This document shows, one piece after another, positions 16,083-26,717 of a stretch of DNA of 64,000 nucleotides; position 1 is the stretch's first letter, and every line of letters begins with the position of its first letter. The position numbers and the translations under genes were made by a program. The DNA comes from Leisingera aquaemixtae. Lineage in GTDB: Bacteria; Pseudomonadota; Alphaproteobacteria; Rhodobacterales; Rhodobacteraceae. The notes beneath the pieces were generated by a model. The model ran no database searches, had not been told where the DNA came from, and worked only from the letters and a program-made list of their open reading frames with translations. Where the stretch lies: contig NZ_CYSR01000032.1 of assembly GCF_001458395.1 (NCBI RefSeq), positions 30,003 through 94,002 on the forward strand. Reading direction: 5' to 3'.

Positions 16083-17912
16083 ATGACAAAGGATGTGGGG
16101 GCTGCGGGCAGCGCAACGGCGCTGCAGAGTCTGATGTGGCCGGAATTCGGCATCTGCACCGAACGCGACCTCTATCTGCGGGCGCAGGGGCCGGTGGCGG
16201 TGTCGCCGGAGCAGCGCGAGCTGCGCTTTGCGGCGGGCGGCCATGTGTCCTTCGGCAGCTGGTTCAATCTGTTCAACCTGGAAAAATGGCAGCGCGAATG
16301 CGGGCTGCAGAGCCTGCAGCTGCAGCTTGAGGGCGAGGGCGCTTTTGAGGTGTCGGTGGTTCTGGCGCCGCGCGGCCGGTCCTGGGACCGGGTGGTGAGC
16401 CGCTATGCGGAATTCCCCGCGGACGGGCGGCTGGAGATCAGCCTGGACCAGATCCTGCAGCCGGGCGTCATGCCCGGGGTGCTGTTCTTCGAGCTGCGCG
16501 CGCTGGGGGCAGGGCGGCTGACCGGGGCCAGCTGGCAGACGCTGGACGCGCCGCGGCGGGCGCCGCAGCTGGCGCTGGCGGTGACCACCTTCAAGCGCGA
16601 GGCGGCGGTGGCGCGCACGGTGGAGCGGTTCTGCGCCTTCCGCGAAAGCTCCTGGATGAAGCCGCATGTGCAGATGATCGTCACCGACAACGGCCAGTCG
16701 GTGGAGCTGGCGCCGCAGGAAGGCGTCACCCTGGTGCCGAACGAGAACCTGGGCGGGGCAGGCGGCTTTACCCGCGGCCTGCTGGAGGCCCGCGCCCGCG
16801 GTGCCACGCACTGCCTGTTCATGGATGATGACGCCTCGATCCACATGGAGAGCCTGGAGCGCACCTGGATGATGCTGGCCTATGCCAGGGATCCCAGGAC
16901 CGCAGTGGCCGGCGCGATGATCAGCGAGCAGCACCGCTGGGCGATCTGGGAGAACGGCGCCCGTTTCTTCACCCGCTGCCAGCCGCTGCACATGGGCACC
17001 GATCTGCGCGACGTGACCCGGATGCTGGCAATGGAGCATGAAGCGGCGCAGCCGGTGCCGGAGGATTTCTACGGCGGCTGGTGGTATTTCGCCTTCCCGG
17101 TGGCGCAGGCAGAGCACCTGGCCTTCCCGTTCTTCGTGCGCGGCGACGATGTCAGCTTCTCGCTGGCCAATGATTTCAACATCCTCACCCTCAACGGCGT
17201 GGTCTCCTTTCAGGAAAGCTTCACCGAGAAGGAAAGCCCGCAGACCTGGTACCTGGACCTGCGCAGCCACATGGCGCATCACCTGAGCCTGCCGCAGCTG
17301 GAGGTGGGCGCGCGCGGCGTGCTGAAGATCGCCGCCTGGTTCTTCCTGCGCAACCTGCCGCGGATGCATTACGACACCCTGGCCGCGATCAACCTGGCGG
17401 TCGAGGATGTGATGAAGGGGCCGGAGTTCTTTGACGAGCACGCCGATATGGCCGGGCGCCGGGCTGATATCAAGGCGCTGACCAGCACCGAGGCCTGGCA
17501 GGATCTGCACCCGCGCCAGGCGCTGCCGCCGGTGCGTGAGCAGCCCCCCGCGGCCTGGAAGCGGCATCTGATGAAGCTCAGCCTCAACGGGCTGCTGATC
17601 CCGGGCTATGCCCGTTTGGGCCGCAAGATCACCCTGGAGGCGCAGCACCGCAGCCACATCGGCTATGCCTGGGGCGCGGCAGAGATCACCTGCCTGAATG
17701 CGGAGCGCACGAAATTCTATACCGTGCGCCATTCCAAGGCCGCCGCCTGGCGCGAGCTGAAGCGGTTTGCCAAAAACGCCCGCGCCTTTTTGAAAGATTA
17801 CGACCGGCTGTCCGCCGCCTACCGCAGCCGCTACGGGCAGCTGACCAGCGAAGCCTACTGGCAGGACAAGCTGGGGTTTGCCGCATCGCAGGAGCGCCAG
17901 GCGGCGGAGTAA
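16083..17912 (+). CDS. GlfT2-like galactofuranosyltransferase
   Basis: A 609-residue multi-domain GT2 enzyme. The N-terminal ~150 residues form a beta-rich domain. The GT-A domain starts at LALAVTTFKREAAVARTVER, with NENLGGAGGFTRGLLEARA and the catalytic CLFMDDDASIHMESLERTW. FPFFVRGDDVSFSLAN supplies the second acidic motif, and a helical C-terminal domain follows. This order matches mycobacterial GlfT2, a polymerising galactofuranosyltransferase. AAGGAG lies 9-14 bases before the ATG at 16083. UDP-Galf would come from the mutase at 23183. The substrate is inferred from family resemblance and context. Confidence 0.85.
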   Translation: MTKDVGAAGSATALQSLMWPEFGICTERDLYLRAQGPVAVSPEQRELRFAAGGHVSFGSWFNLFNLEKWQRECGLQSLQLQLEGEGAFEVSVVLAPRGRSWDRVVSRYAEFPADGRLEISLDQILQPGVMPGVLFFELRALGAGRLTGASWQTLDAPRRAPQLALAVTTFKREAAVARTVERFCAFRESSWMKPHVQMIVTDNGQSVELAPQEGVTLVPNENLGGAGGFTRGLLEARARGATHCLFMDDDASIHMESLERTWMMLAYARDPRTAVAGAMISEQHRWAIWENGARFFTRCQPLHMGTDLRDVTRMLAMEHEAAQPVPEDFYGGWWYFAFPVAQAEHLAFPFFVRGDDVSFSLANDFNILTLNGVVSFQESFTEKESPQTWYLDLRSHMAHHLSLPQLEVGARGVLKIAAWFFLRNLPRMHYDTLAAINLAVEDVMKGPEFFDEHADMAGRRADIKALTSTEAWQDLHPRQALPPVREQPPAAWKRHLMKLSLNGLLIPGYARLGRKITLEAQHRSHIGYAWGAAEITCLNAERTKFYTVRHSKAAAWRELKRFAKNARAFLKDYDRLSAAYRSRYGQLTSEAYWQDKLGFAASQERQAAE

Positions 17913-17984
17913 TTCCGGGAACGGCGGGGCTGATGCAAAGGCCCCTGCGCCTGGCTTGGCGTCAGGCGCAGGGGCTTTGAGCGC

Positions 17985-18980
17985 TTACTGTTTCTTTTCT
18001 GCCGCCTGGTGGGCAATCACCGCCTGCAGCAGCGGCGTGACCAGATCGCGCATCAGAGCATAGCTGTCGGCGGGCAGCTCCATCCGGGCCAGCGGAGCAT
18101 CGGCAGCCGGCAGGGGATCAAAGAACAGTTCCTCCCGGTTGAAATAGCGCCGCGCGACGGCACGGTTGCCGGCGGCATAGTCTGCCATCACTGCCGCGCG
18201 CTGCTCCGGCGGCATCAGCCGTTCGGACTGTTTCTTGCCGCCGCCAGGCCTGGCCCTGTCGATCCGGGCACAGGCCGTGGTCAGCATGCCGCGGTAGTCG
18301 GGGCCGGCTTCATCCAGCGGCAGGCAGCGCATGAACTCGGACATCGCGGGCGAATAGCTTTCGTTGATATGGCTTGGGGCGCTGAAGCCGCTGCGGTCGG
18401 TCAGGCCGATGCTGTCGCAGAAGGCTTCGATCGGGCCGTCCTTCATCTGGTCCCGCTCATGCACATTCACGATGATGTTCTCCTGCCCGAACAGGGTTTC
18501 CAGGTGGTGCAGATACCGGTCGTAGTGGATCCAGTGGAAATCCTCGCGCATCGCCATGAACTCATCGAAGGTGCAATGGCTCAGTTTGCGGTTCCATTGC
18601 CATTTGATGTTCTGGAAGAACCAGCTCTCCAGCCAGCTGTCCTGGCGGCGCAGGGTGAAGACCACCTTGACGTCGAACCATTCCCGGAACGCGGCCAGCA
18701 CGCCCAGATCGCGGCGCATGCAGATATCCTCGTCGCTGAGGATCACCGTGTGGATCCGCTGCGGCCGCTTGTCCGCCCGCTCTGTGATGTTCTGGGCGAC
18801 CTCGGCCGGGGTGCGCCCGCCGCTGAAAAGGTTGTTCACCAGCTTCAGGTGACGGCGCACCTTGAACGGGTAGAAGAAGCCTTTTTCCTGAAGCTTTTCG
18901 AAATTGGAGTGCAGATAGTCCTGGAGGGCAGAGGTCGCTGTCCGGTGGGCGCCAATGTGAAGGATGAGTGTGCGTTTCAA
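17985..18980 (-). CDS. Sulfotransferase-like protein 1
   Basis: A 331-residue protein with a sulfotransferase-type 5'-phosphosulfate loop near the N-terminus (ILHIGAHRTATSALQDYL) and a probable 3'-phosphate region (VFTLRRQDSWLESWFFQ). The family moves sulfate from PAPS to sugars or other acceptors. I place the start at the TTG at 18980 (LKRTLILHIG) because the next in-frame ATG would run into the neighbouring gene and add low-complexity sequence. It is last of four consecutive leftward genes of the same fold. The acceptor is probably the polysaccharide of this island, by context only. Confidence 0.7.
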   Translation of the reverse strand: MKRTLILHIGAHRTATSALQDYLHSNFEKLQEKGFFYPFKVRRHLKLVNNLFSGGRTPAEVAQNITERADKRPQRIHTVILSDEDICMRRDLGVLAAFREWFDVKVVFTLRRQDSWLESWFFQNIKWQWNRKLSHCTFDEFMAMREDFHWIHYDRYLHHLETLFGQENIIVNVHERDQMKDGPIEAFCDSIGLTDRSGFSAPSHINESYSPAMSEFMRCLPLDEAGPDYRGMLTTACARIDRARPGGGKKQSERLMPPEQRAAVMADYAAGNRAVARRYFNREELFFDPLPAADAPLARMELPADSYALMRDLVTPLLQAVIAHQAAEKKQ

Positions 18981-19077
18981 CCTGGGTACCTGTGATGTTC
19001 TGCGGCCGGTCGGCCTGTGTTTATTCTGCGTGGTGCTTAACGGGTTTCGCCGCCAAGTGCCAAAAGATATTCCTGCT

Positions 19078-20226
19078 TTATGCAGCCTGCGGCCGTGCCA
19101 GGATGGCGGTGATTTCGTCCAGGCTTTCCCAGACCGCCTTGGCGTTCCTTCGCTGGGCCGGGGTATGGTCCTCGATGTCCGTGGCATCGCGCTGTGACAC
19201 GGAGACCTGGTATTCCCGGCGCCAGGCTTTGGGCATTTTCCCGATCAAAGCCGCTATCCGGGCCGCGGCCTTGTCCAGGCGGGCCCTTTTGGGGGGCGAA
19301 AAATGAGCTTCGGGGGAGAAGTCCTGCCCGGTCCGGGACGCAGTGCCGTGGCTGCGCAGCAGCTCCTCTTCCAGAACGGGCTTGCCGAAGAACTGGCTGT
19401 CCAGAGCCTGGGCATCGGCCCGGAAGGCCGTCAGAAGATGGCTGGCGCTGACGTGGTCGAGCACCGGTTTTTCGCCGCTGCGCCCGGCGGCGGCGGACAG
19501 TTTGCGCTGCAGCGCGCCGCCAACGGCCAGCCTGTGGTGGTCTGCCAGCTCCTGGCCGCGCAGGACCTGCTGGACAAGGCGCAGGCCTGACAGCTCCGCC
19601 ACGGAGAGCGCTTCGTTGACGGTGTCCAGAGGCAGCAGCTCGAAATCGCCGGTGCCCAGGGCATGATAGAGAAAATCGGACACCGCATCGCCGTCGCGCA
19701 GCTCGCTGCGCACGAAGGGGCGCAGGATCATGCCGCTGCCGAAGACCTGGCGCCAGGCCGGGAAGCGCTTGGCGTAATACAGGGTGGGCACGCTGCTGAT
19801 GAAGCGGCAGAATTCCGGCAGCGAGCCGTCGAAGGTGCCGGTCTTCAGCCGCTGGCCATAGGCGGAGACGGCGCGCGAGGCATGCGGCCGCACGTAGGAG
19901 ATCGTGCGCACGGGCAGGCCGGGAAAATACTCTGTCAGCACCGCCCGCAGCCGGTGCGGGTCGCGCCGGGACAGGAATTCGGTGGAGATCACGCCGGTGC
20001 CGCCGCCGCGGGAGGCGAACCAGTCGCGCAGCCCGCCGAACTGCGCCTGCACAAAGGCGGGGCCGGCGTCTGCCTTCAGCGCATTGGCCAGGGGCGCGTT
20101 GTTGAGGTGCCTTTGCGGCACCAGCCGCGATGTGCTGCAGCGCCAGGCCCCGGCGTTCAGCACCGACTGGATCGAGCTGGTGCCGGTTTTAGGGTCTCCT
20201 GTGTGGATGAGCAGATCCTGTATCAT
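19078..20226 (-). CDS. Sulfotransferase-like protein 2
   Basis: A 382-residue protein beginning MIQDLLIHTGDPKTGTSSIQ, a P-loop-like PAPS motif (GDPKTGTSSIQ) similar in position to that of its neighbours. A second motif YVRPHASRAVSAYGQRL fits the 3'-phosphosulfate-binding helix (Arg and Ser spaced as in sulfotransferases). The C-terminal third is not recognisable. ATG at 20226 with GGAG upstream; the frame continues far upstream only as a shadow of the next gene. It lies 13 bp after sulfotransferase 3, so the genes are co-transcribed. Confidence 0.65.
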   Translation of the reverse strand: MIQDLLIHTGDPKTGTSSIQSVLNAGAWRCSTSRLVPQRHLNNAPLANALKADAGPAFVQAQFGGLRDWFASRGGGTGVISTEFLSRRDPHRLRAVLTEYFPGLPVRTISYVRPHASRAVSAYGQRLKTGTFDGSLPEFCRFISSVPTLYYAKRFPAWRQVFGSGMILRPFVRSELRDGDAVSDFLYHALGTGDFELLPLDTVNEALSVAELSGLRLVQQVLRGQELADHHRLAVGGALQRKLSAAAGRSGEKPVLDHVSASHLLTAFRADAQALDSQFFGKPVLEEELLRSHGTASRTGQDFSPEAHFSPPKRARLDKAAARIAALIGKMPKAWRREYQVSVSQRDATDIEDHTPAQRRNAKAVWESLDEITAILARPQAA

Positions 20227-20239
20227 TGGCGGCTCCGCA

Positions 20240-20926
20240 TCAGGTGCCGAAGCGGGCGAAATCAAAGCTGCTCCAGCGGTCCTCTTCCTGCTGCGCCCAG
20301 CTTTTGTCGCTGGTCTTGTGGGCGTGGCCCCAATGGACCGGGTCAAGCTGAAAGTGCGGAGCGAAGAAATCCGTGATTTTGCTGATGGGGTCAGCAGCGA
20401 TGTCGAAGTCCACCAGGCGGCCGGGCTTGTCTGCGAAATAGGTGCGGACATTGGCGTGATGGCTATCGAAATCCTGCGCCCAGCGGGCAATCACCTGCTC
20501 TTCGCTCTCGTTGTAGAGCGCCATGTTCTTGGACAGGTAGAGCCCGTTCGTATGGCGGGCGCGGCTGCGCAGCCACTTGGCCTTGTCCCGGGTGTTGAGG
20601 ATGAACTTCGCCTGCGGGTAGGCCTCGGCAATGGCCCGGAACTGCTTGAAGTTCTCGTAATGGCGCTTGGGGCGGATCAGCTCCAGATCGAAGAAGCCGG
20701 AGAAATGCTCAAGCCCTTCGAAAGCGGGCCTTCCGGCTTTCAGGTTGCGGTGGATCCTGGCCTGGTAGAGCGGTTTTTCCTGCCGTCCCTTGCCCTTGGA
20801 CCAGTTGCAGTGCAGCGAGTTGACGCCGCTGCGGTTGAACAGCCGGGTCAGGGACAGGGTGGCGCATTTGTTGAAGCCGATCTGGACGGCGATGGGGCGC
20901 TCTTGCAGCGCGGCGGCGTCAGTCAT
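20240..20926 (-). CDS. Sulfotransferase-like protein 3
   Basis: A 228-residue compact sulfotransferase-fold protein. The PAPS loop is VQIGFNKCATLSLTRLF (residues ~13-29) and the 3'-phosphate motif is KFILNTRDKAKWLRSRARH. Short members of this family with an FNKCGT/FNKCAT loop are common in alphaproteobacterial polysaccharide clusters. It overlaps the upstream gene by 8 bp, consistent with translational coupling. Confidence 0.75.
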   Translation of the reverse strand: MTDAAALQERPIAVQIGFNKCATLSLTRLFNRSGVNSLHCNWSKGKGRQEKPLYQARIHRNLKAGRPAFEGLEHFSGFFDLELIRPKRHYENFKQFRAIAEAYPQAKFILNTRDKAKWLRSRARHTNGLYLSKNMALYNESEEQVIARWAQDFDSHHANVRTYFADKPGRLVDFDIAADPISKITDFFAPHFQLDPVHWGHAHKTSDKSWAQQEEDRWSSFDFARFGT

Positions 20927-21851
20927 TGGAAGCGGTTCCGGTATCGTTGGAGAGGGAGTAGCCGAAATATTCCCAGGCCCGGACCAGATTGCGCGTCCGG
21001 TAGGTCTCCGGGAAATCGGCGGTGTATTTGGCGTTGGAGTTCTTCACTTCGCTGAAGCGCTCTGCCAGCGGCAGCGGGGCGGGGCGCTTTTCGAGGCCGC
21101 AGAAGGCCGCAATCCGCTCTGCCGTGCCGGCCGGGTCCGCGCAGAAATCCTCGTAGCGGGCCAGGATGCAATCTTCGCCAAGATCCTGAAACGCCTTCAT
21201 GTAGGCGGTATTCCAATGCGCCATGAGCTGCGGCACCGGCAGCTTGTGCCACTTGCGGGTGGACAGAGAGACGGCCCGCGGGTCTCTGGTCCAGACGATG
21301 AAGCGGGCCTCCGGGAACAGGCTGCGGAAATAGGGGATCCGGATGATGTTGGGCGGCGATTTCTCCAGCAGCACCGGGGACTCCCCGCTGACCCAGCTGT
21401 CCCATTGGGCAAGCAGCCGGCTGGCAGCCTTGCGGGCGCGCTCCGGTTTTTTCACCGGAGCAAACTGCATCTGCGGGTAGAAGGCAAAGGCGCCAGGCCC
21501 GCCGAACGGGCGCTCTGCCATGTAGACATCCTGCAGGAACTGGCCTTCGTTCTCCGGCACCTTGGCCGATTGAAAGAAGCTGACGCTGTAATGGGCGCAA
21601 AGATAGTCATGCAGCAGCGTCGTGCCGCTGCGGTGCAGGCCGCAAATAAACACCGGGCGCTTGATCCGCACGTCTTCGGCGGGCTGGGTCCGGACCCGGC
21701 GCCGTTTCACTTGGAGGTCGGATTTCCCCAGAGTTTCCAGCGCCTTGCGCGCCTGGCTGAAGTGCCCTTCCTGCAGCAGGCCGTGGATCTCCTGAGCAGT
21801 CTTCCGGGCTTCTGCCGCAGCCGCCTGAGGTGAGTATGCCGGCTTTTTCAT
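20919..21851 (-). CDS. Sulfotransferase 4
   Basis: The clearest sulfotransferase of the four: 310 residues with FICGLHRSGTTLLHDYLCAH as PAPS loop and IVWTRDPRAVSLSTRKWHK as the 3'-phosphate motif, both canonical for the Sulfotransfer_3 group. An N-terminal helical stretch of ~70 residues (TPR-like, LLQEGHFSQARKALETLG) precedes the catalytic domain. The start at 21851 has GAGGGAACG just upstream, within a repeated AACGAGAGGGA motif. It is the first gene of the leftward sulfotransferase operon and divergent from the rhamnosyltransferase-like gene. Confidence 0.85.
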   Translation of the reverse strand: MKKPAYSPQAAAAEARKTAQEIHGLLQEGHFSQARKALETLGKSDLQVKRRRVRTQPAEDVRIKRPVFICGLHRSGTTLLHDYLCAHYSVSFFQSAKVPENEGQFLQDVYMAERPFGGPGAFAFYPQMQFAPVKKPERARKAASRLLAQWDSWVSGESPVLLEKSPPNIIRIPYFRSLFPEARFIVWTRDPRAVSLSTRKWHKLPVPQLMAHWNTAYMKAFQDLGEDCILARYEDFCADPAGTAERIAAFCGLEKRPAPLPLAERFSEVKNSNAKYTADFPETYRTRNLVRAWEYFGYSLSNDTGTASND

Positions 21852-22037
21852 CGTTCCCTCTCGTTCCCTCGCTGCCGGTCGGGCCGCGGCGCGCAGATGG
21901 GCTTCTCATAACGGGTTGCAGGCGGCGGCTCCAGCAGAATGTGGCGGGGTGCGGCGGCGGCCTATAGCGCCGCGGCAACACCCGGCCGGCCGGGGATATT
22001 GCTCTTGATGCGCTGGGGAGGGGCGGGTAGTCAGGGC

Positions 22038-22925
22038 ATGGCTATCACTTCTTTGATGCAGGATCGCGCGGCCTTGAAAAACCAGATCATCGGGATTGTT
22101 CCTTTCTCCTATGCGGCCACCGACCGGTTCCAGGCGGCCCGGGATCATCAGGACGAAGCACAGCTCCTGCGGGCGCTGTTCGACGAAACCCGGATCGCGT
22201 TCCGCTTCCGCATGCTGGAGCTGCTCAATGCGCATTCATTTAAGGCGCAAGGCGACCGCAATTTCTCGATGATCTACCTCGTGTCCGAACGGATGCCGCC
22301 GGAGCACCGCCGCCGGCTGGAGGAGATTGTCTCGGGTGTGCCCGGGGTGCGGATCATTGCGCTGCCGCAGATGCCGCTGGCCGACGCTGTGCGCCGGGCT
22401 TTCGAGCAGGTCATCGATCCGGATGCCGGGCACGTAAGCCTGTTCCGGCTGGATGATGACGATGCGCTGGCAGTGGACTTCATCGCCAGCCTGCGCCGCC
22501 GCGCCCGGCGCCTGATCACTGCCGGGCTGATCCAGAAACCCACGGTGCTGAGCGCCACCCGCGGCATTTACTGGAAAAACGACGGGACCGGGCGCTCGCA
22601 GTTGATCGACATCTGCGACCGGGTGCCGCTGTCGATGGGCTACACCATTGTCAGCCCGCGTGAGGACATCGGCCACCACTACCTGAAAGGGCACCGGGAC
22701 GCGGCGATGTTCTACCCGTGTTTCATGGACCCCTCGCGGATCATGTATGTGCGCTCGGTGCATGGGGATAATGACGGCGGTATTTCGAACCTGAACCGGG
22801 GCCGGGTTTTGGAAGCCGGGCGGGCCCGTGAGGTCATGCGCCGCCGGTTCGATCTGGATGCTGATTTGCTTCTGGCCCCGGAGGGGGCGCTGGCGGGCAA
22901 AACCTTCAGCCAGCGGACATCATAG
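22038..22925 (+). CDS. Putative rhamnosyltransferase
   Basis: A 295-residue protein matching the 'putative rhamnosyl transferase' type seen in roseobacter polysaccharide clusters. Features are IIGIVPFSYAATDRFQAARD at the start, the acidic LFRLDDDDALAVDFIASLRR motif (residues ~138-157) that should bind metal and nucleotide sugar, and a C-terminal MYVRSVHGDNDGG segment. The start could also be the ATG at 22008; 22038 is chosen because homology-like sequence begins shortly after. Rhamnose donor genes (rml) are not in this window. Confidence 0.7.
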   Translation: MAITSLMQDRAALKNQIIGIVPFSYAATDRFQAARDHQDEAQLLRALFDETRIAFRFRMLELLNAHSFKAQGDRNFSMIYLVSERMPPEHRRRLEEIVSGVPGVRIIALPQMPLADAVRRAFEQVIDPDAGHVSLFRLDDDDALAVDFIASLRRRARRLITAGLIQKPTVLSATRGIYWKNDGTGRSQLIDICDRVPLSMGYTIVSPREDIGHHYLKGHRDAAMFYPCFMDPSRIMYVRSVHGDNDGGISNLNRGRVLEAGRAREVMRRRFDLDADLLLAPEGALAGKTFSQRTS

Positions 22926-23104
22926 TTTTCTCACTCCTGAGGGCGGTCAACGGGACCGGCAGACAGCATGGCTTTGCTCAAAGCGGCGCACCGGAAACAG
23001 GTCTGGTTCAAGCCCGCCCGCGCTTTCGGAGCTGGCAGGGCCGCGCGGCCGGGAGAATACCGCCGCCAGGGCAATGAACGTTTCCGGTCCGGGCAGTTTC
23101 ATGA

Positions 23105-24346
<1,242 letters not shown>

Positions 24347-24380
24347 CGGGATATCAGGGTACCGGCCGGAGCTGAGGCGA

Positions 24381-25115
24381 ATGTCTGTGTCACCAATCGA
24401 AATACAGATGGACCGGAACGCGCGGCGGGCGCTGCTTGAGCTCGGGTTCCGCCCGCCTGCAGGGCCCGTGCTCCGGCTGCATCCGGACAGCCGGTTCGAA
24501 GCGCCAACCAATCTGTCCGGCGTTCTGCATGCCGCGACGCCGGTGGCCATCGGGGCCTTTACCTTGGTAAACGGCTCGTCGCTGGCGTATTGCTCGATCG
24601 GCCGGTACTGTTCCCTGGCGCCGAATGTGACCATCGGCGCGGCCGAGCATCCGATTGATTACCTGACAACCAGCACGGCTGGCTGGCAGCGGAATTTCAT
24701 GAACTGGAAGGAACAGACCGGAGGGGGCGCGCTCCAGCCTGTTCCCTTCGCGGACCGCCCCCATACTGAAATTGGAAATGACGTATGGATCGGGGCCGGG
24801 GCGTTCCTGAGGGCAGGGGTGCGCATCGGCGATGGCGCGGTTATCGCGGCAGGAGCCGTCGTCACCCGGGACGTGGACCCCTACACGGTGGTTGGCGGCG
24901 TGCCCGCCCGCAAGCTGCGGCTCCGGTTCAGCGAGGACATCATAGCGCGGCTGATGAAGGCAGAATGGTGGAAATACCGGCTGTTCGACTTCGGCTGCCG
25001 GGTGGACCGTGTGGAGGAGTGCCTGGAGTGGCTGGAGGAGAATATCTCTAGCCTCCCCCTTCATCAGCCCGAGATCTACAGCCCGGAGGCGCTGAAGCGG
25101 GCTGCTGGGCAATAG
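24381..25115 (+). CDS. Left-handed beta-helix O-acetyltransferase (CatB-like)
   Basis: A 244-residue acetyl-CoA-dependent acetyltransferase. The hexapeptide-repeat region runs from about residue 55 ([20 protein letters not shown]) to 180 ([40 protein letters not shown]), with the typical closing [12 protein letters not shown]. The insertion with [12 protein letters not shown] carries the likely catalytic histidine, as in xenobiotic acetyltransferases. The C-terminal ~50 residues are helical. It follows glf by 34 bp and probably acetylates a sugar of the polysaccharide. Confidence 0.85.
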   Translation: MSVSPIEIQMDRNARRALLELGFRPPAGPVLRLHPDSRFEAPTNLSGVLHAATPVAIGAFTLVNGSSLAYCSIGRYCSLAPNVTIGAAEHPIDYLTTSTAGWQRNFMNWKEQTGGGALQPVPFADRPHTEIGNDVWIGAGAFLRAGVRIGDGAVIAAGAVVTRDVDPYTVVGGVPARKLRLRFSEDIIARLMKAEWWKYRLFDFGCRVDRVEECLEWLEENISSLPLHQPEIYSPEALKRAAGQ

Positions 25116-25143
25116 GGGCCGGCAGCGCGGCCCCGGGCGGGGA

Positions 25144-26667
25144 TCACCCCAGTGCGTTGTCCAGAAATTGCTTGATCCGGCCTTTCAAAAGCCCGTGCCT
25201 TTGCAGCCATGCCCAGCAGGCATGCATGTTATGGTCATCATAAAACGCGCGGACGGAGTCCGCCTGTTCAAACCGCGGGCGGAAGTTTGCGTCGAAAACC
25301 GAACCGGCGCCGGCATGGTTCTCGATGTAGAGGCTGTTTGGGGCGCTGAGACTGGGCCGCAGATCCATAACGACCTGATGCGGGGCAGTGATCAGCCGGT
25401 TGTAGAAATACCAGATTGCCTTGCTGCTCAGGCCCTGTTTGATGGTTCCATAGTCCGGGTAGTACAGGATCGTGCTGAGCCCCATGGCACCAGACGCGGA
25501 AATTTTCTGGCCGAAATAGACCGCACTGATCGCCGCAGCACTCAGCCCGGCAGTGACTGAGCGGTTGTAGCCATGCTGTGCCAGGAAGGCGGCAAGATTG
25601 GCTGCGCTTTGGGCGGGATTTCCGGCTGACGCGCCGAAGCCGGCAGTCGCCCCCAGGCCGGATGCGTCCCGGATCATCAGGAATCCCATGCCGTTTTGCA
25701 AAGCAAGTTCTGCAAAATCCTGGAAAACTTCCAGGCTGTTTTCCTGGCCCATTGAATCGAAAAAGATCATGCAGACGCCGCTGCTGCCTTTGATATGCAC
25801 GGCGTCCAGCACAGGGATGTGCTCGAAGGGGAGGGCCGCAAAAGAGCCGTGGATCTGCTCCCGGCCACTGAACAGCAGGCACCAGTCCGCCAAGCGCTTG
25901 AACCGGTCTGACAGCTGCAGCCTGCCGCTTCGCAACCGGCTCAGGGCGTCCGCGGCAGCCTCCTCCTGGCCGGATCGCAGCGCGGTTTCCAGCCGGGCCG
26001 CCAGCGCGGCTTCTTCAAACCGGGTGCCGTCCAGCACCTGATGCAGCGGGCTGAGGCAATGCTCGGCGAAGCGGCCGGCAAGATACAGGTTGGCCAGAAA
26101 TTCGAAGATGACCGCCGGCGGCGCCCGTCTCAGGCTGCCGTCGTCCTGAAGGGAGCACAGGAAGTTGTGGGCGGCGCCCCATCGCTGGTCCGCCTCCAGA
26201 ACGCGGTGCCAGGACCGGATGGTATCGGCCTGGCTGCATGCCAGCCGCCCGGCCTTTTCGAACCAGGCCCGGGCCTCGCAGAAGCGCCCTTCCCGCTCGC
26301 AGATCAGCCCCCGCAGCACGGGCATGATCCCCTGCGCCTGCGGAGCGCTTTCGATCAGGCGGTTCACAGCTTCCTCTGCCAGGCCCGGGTCCGCCTCCGC
26401 CAGGCATTTGACGAGCAAATGGGTCATGCCGAGCTGGCGCTGCGCCGCCGCCGCCTGAAAGGCTTCCAGAGCGGCAGAGGGGTCCGGCAGCTCCGGCCGG
26501 GTGTCCCTGCCGGCCTGCAAGGCCGCCTGCACAGCCCCCGCCAGATCCTGCGCCCCGAGCAGGCAAAGAGTGGTCACGGCATCCTGGACGGCCGGCGTCT
26601 TCCGCTGCCGGAACCGGTCCAGGATTTGCGCTTCGTGCGGCCGGAGCCGGGCCTGCAGATCCTGCAT
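25144..26667 (-). CDS. TPR-like plus alpha/beta-hydrolase-like protein, unknown function
   Basis: A 507-residue protein of no family I can name. The N-terminal ~270 residues are alanine-rich helices with repeat character (ALEAFQAAAAQRQLGMTHLL, GLICEREGRFCEARAWFEKA), suggesting a TPR-type solenoid. The C-terminal ~230 residues look like an alpha/beta hydrolase: strand GVCMIFFDSMG, then a nucleophile-elbow-like TAGLSAAAISAVYFGQ near residue 375 and a possible acid/His pair later (DDHNMHACW). No signal peptide. It is the last gene of the 14.5-kb leftward operon and converges on the acetyltransferase. It could be an esterase acting on the glycan or a carrier; this is speculative. Confidence 0.6.
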   Translation of the reverse strand: MQDLQARLRPHEAQILDRFRQRKTPAVQDAVTTLCLLGAQDLAGAVQAALQAGRDTRPELPDPSAALEAFQAAAAQRQLGMTHLLVKCLAEADPGLAEEAVNRLIESAPQAQGIMPVLRGLICEREGRFCEARAWFEKAGRLACSQADTIRSWHRVLEADQRWGAAHNFLCSLQDDGSLRRAPPAVIFEFLANLYLAGRFAEHCLSPLHQVLDGTRFEEAALAARLETALRSGQEEAAADALSRLRSGRLQLSDRFKRLADWCLLFSGREQIHGSFAALPFEHIPVLDAVHIKGSSGVCMIFFDSMGQENSLEVFQDFAELALQNGMGFLMIRDASGLGATAGFGASAGNPAQSAANLAAFLAQHGYNRSVTAGLSAAAISAVYFGQKISASGAMGLSTILYYPDYGTIKQGLSSKAIWYFYNRLITAPHQVVMDLRPSLSAPNSLYIENHAGAGSVFDANFRPRFEQADSVRAFYDDHNMHACWAWLQRHGLLKGRIKQFLDNALG

Positions 26668-26717
26668 GGCGATTGTCCCTTGTGCATGTAAAACCGGATC
26701 AGGCGGATCCTTCCGCC

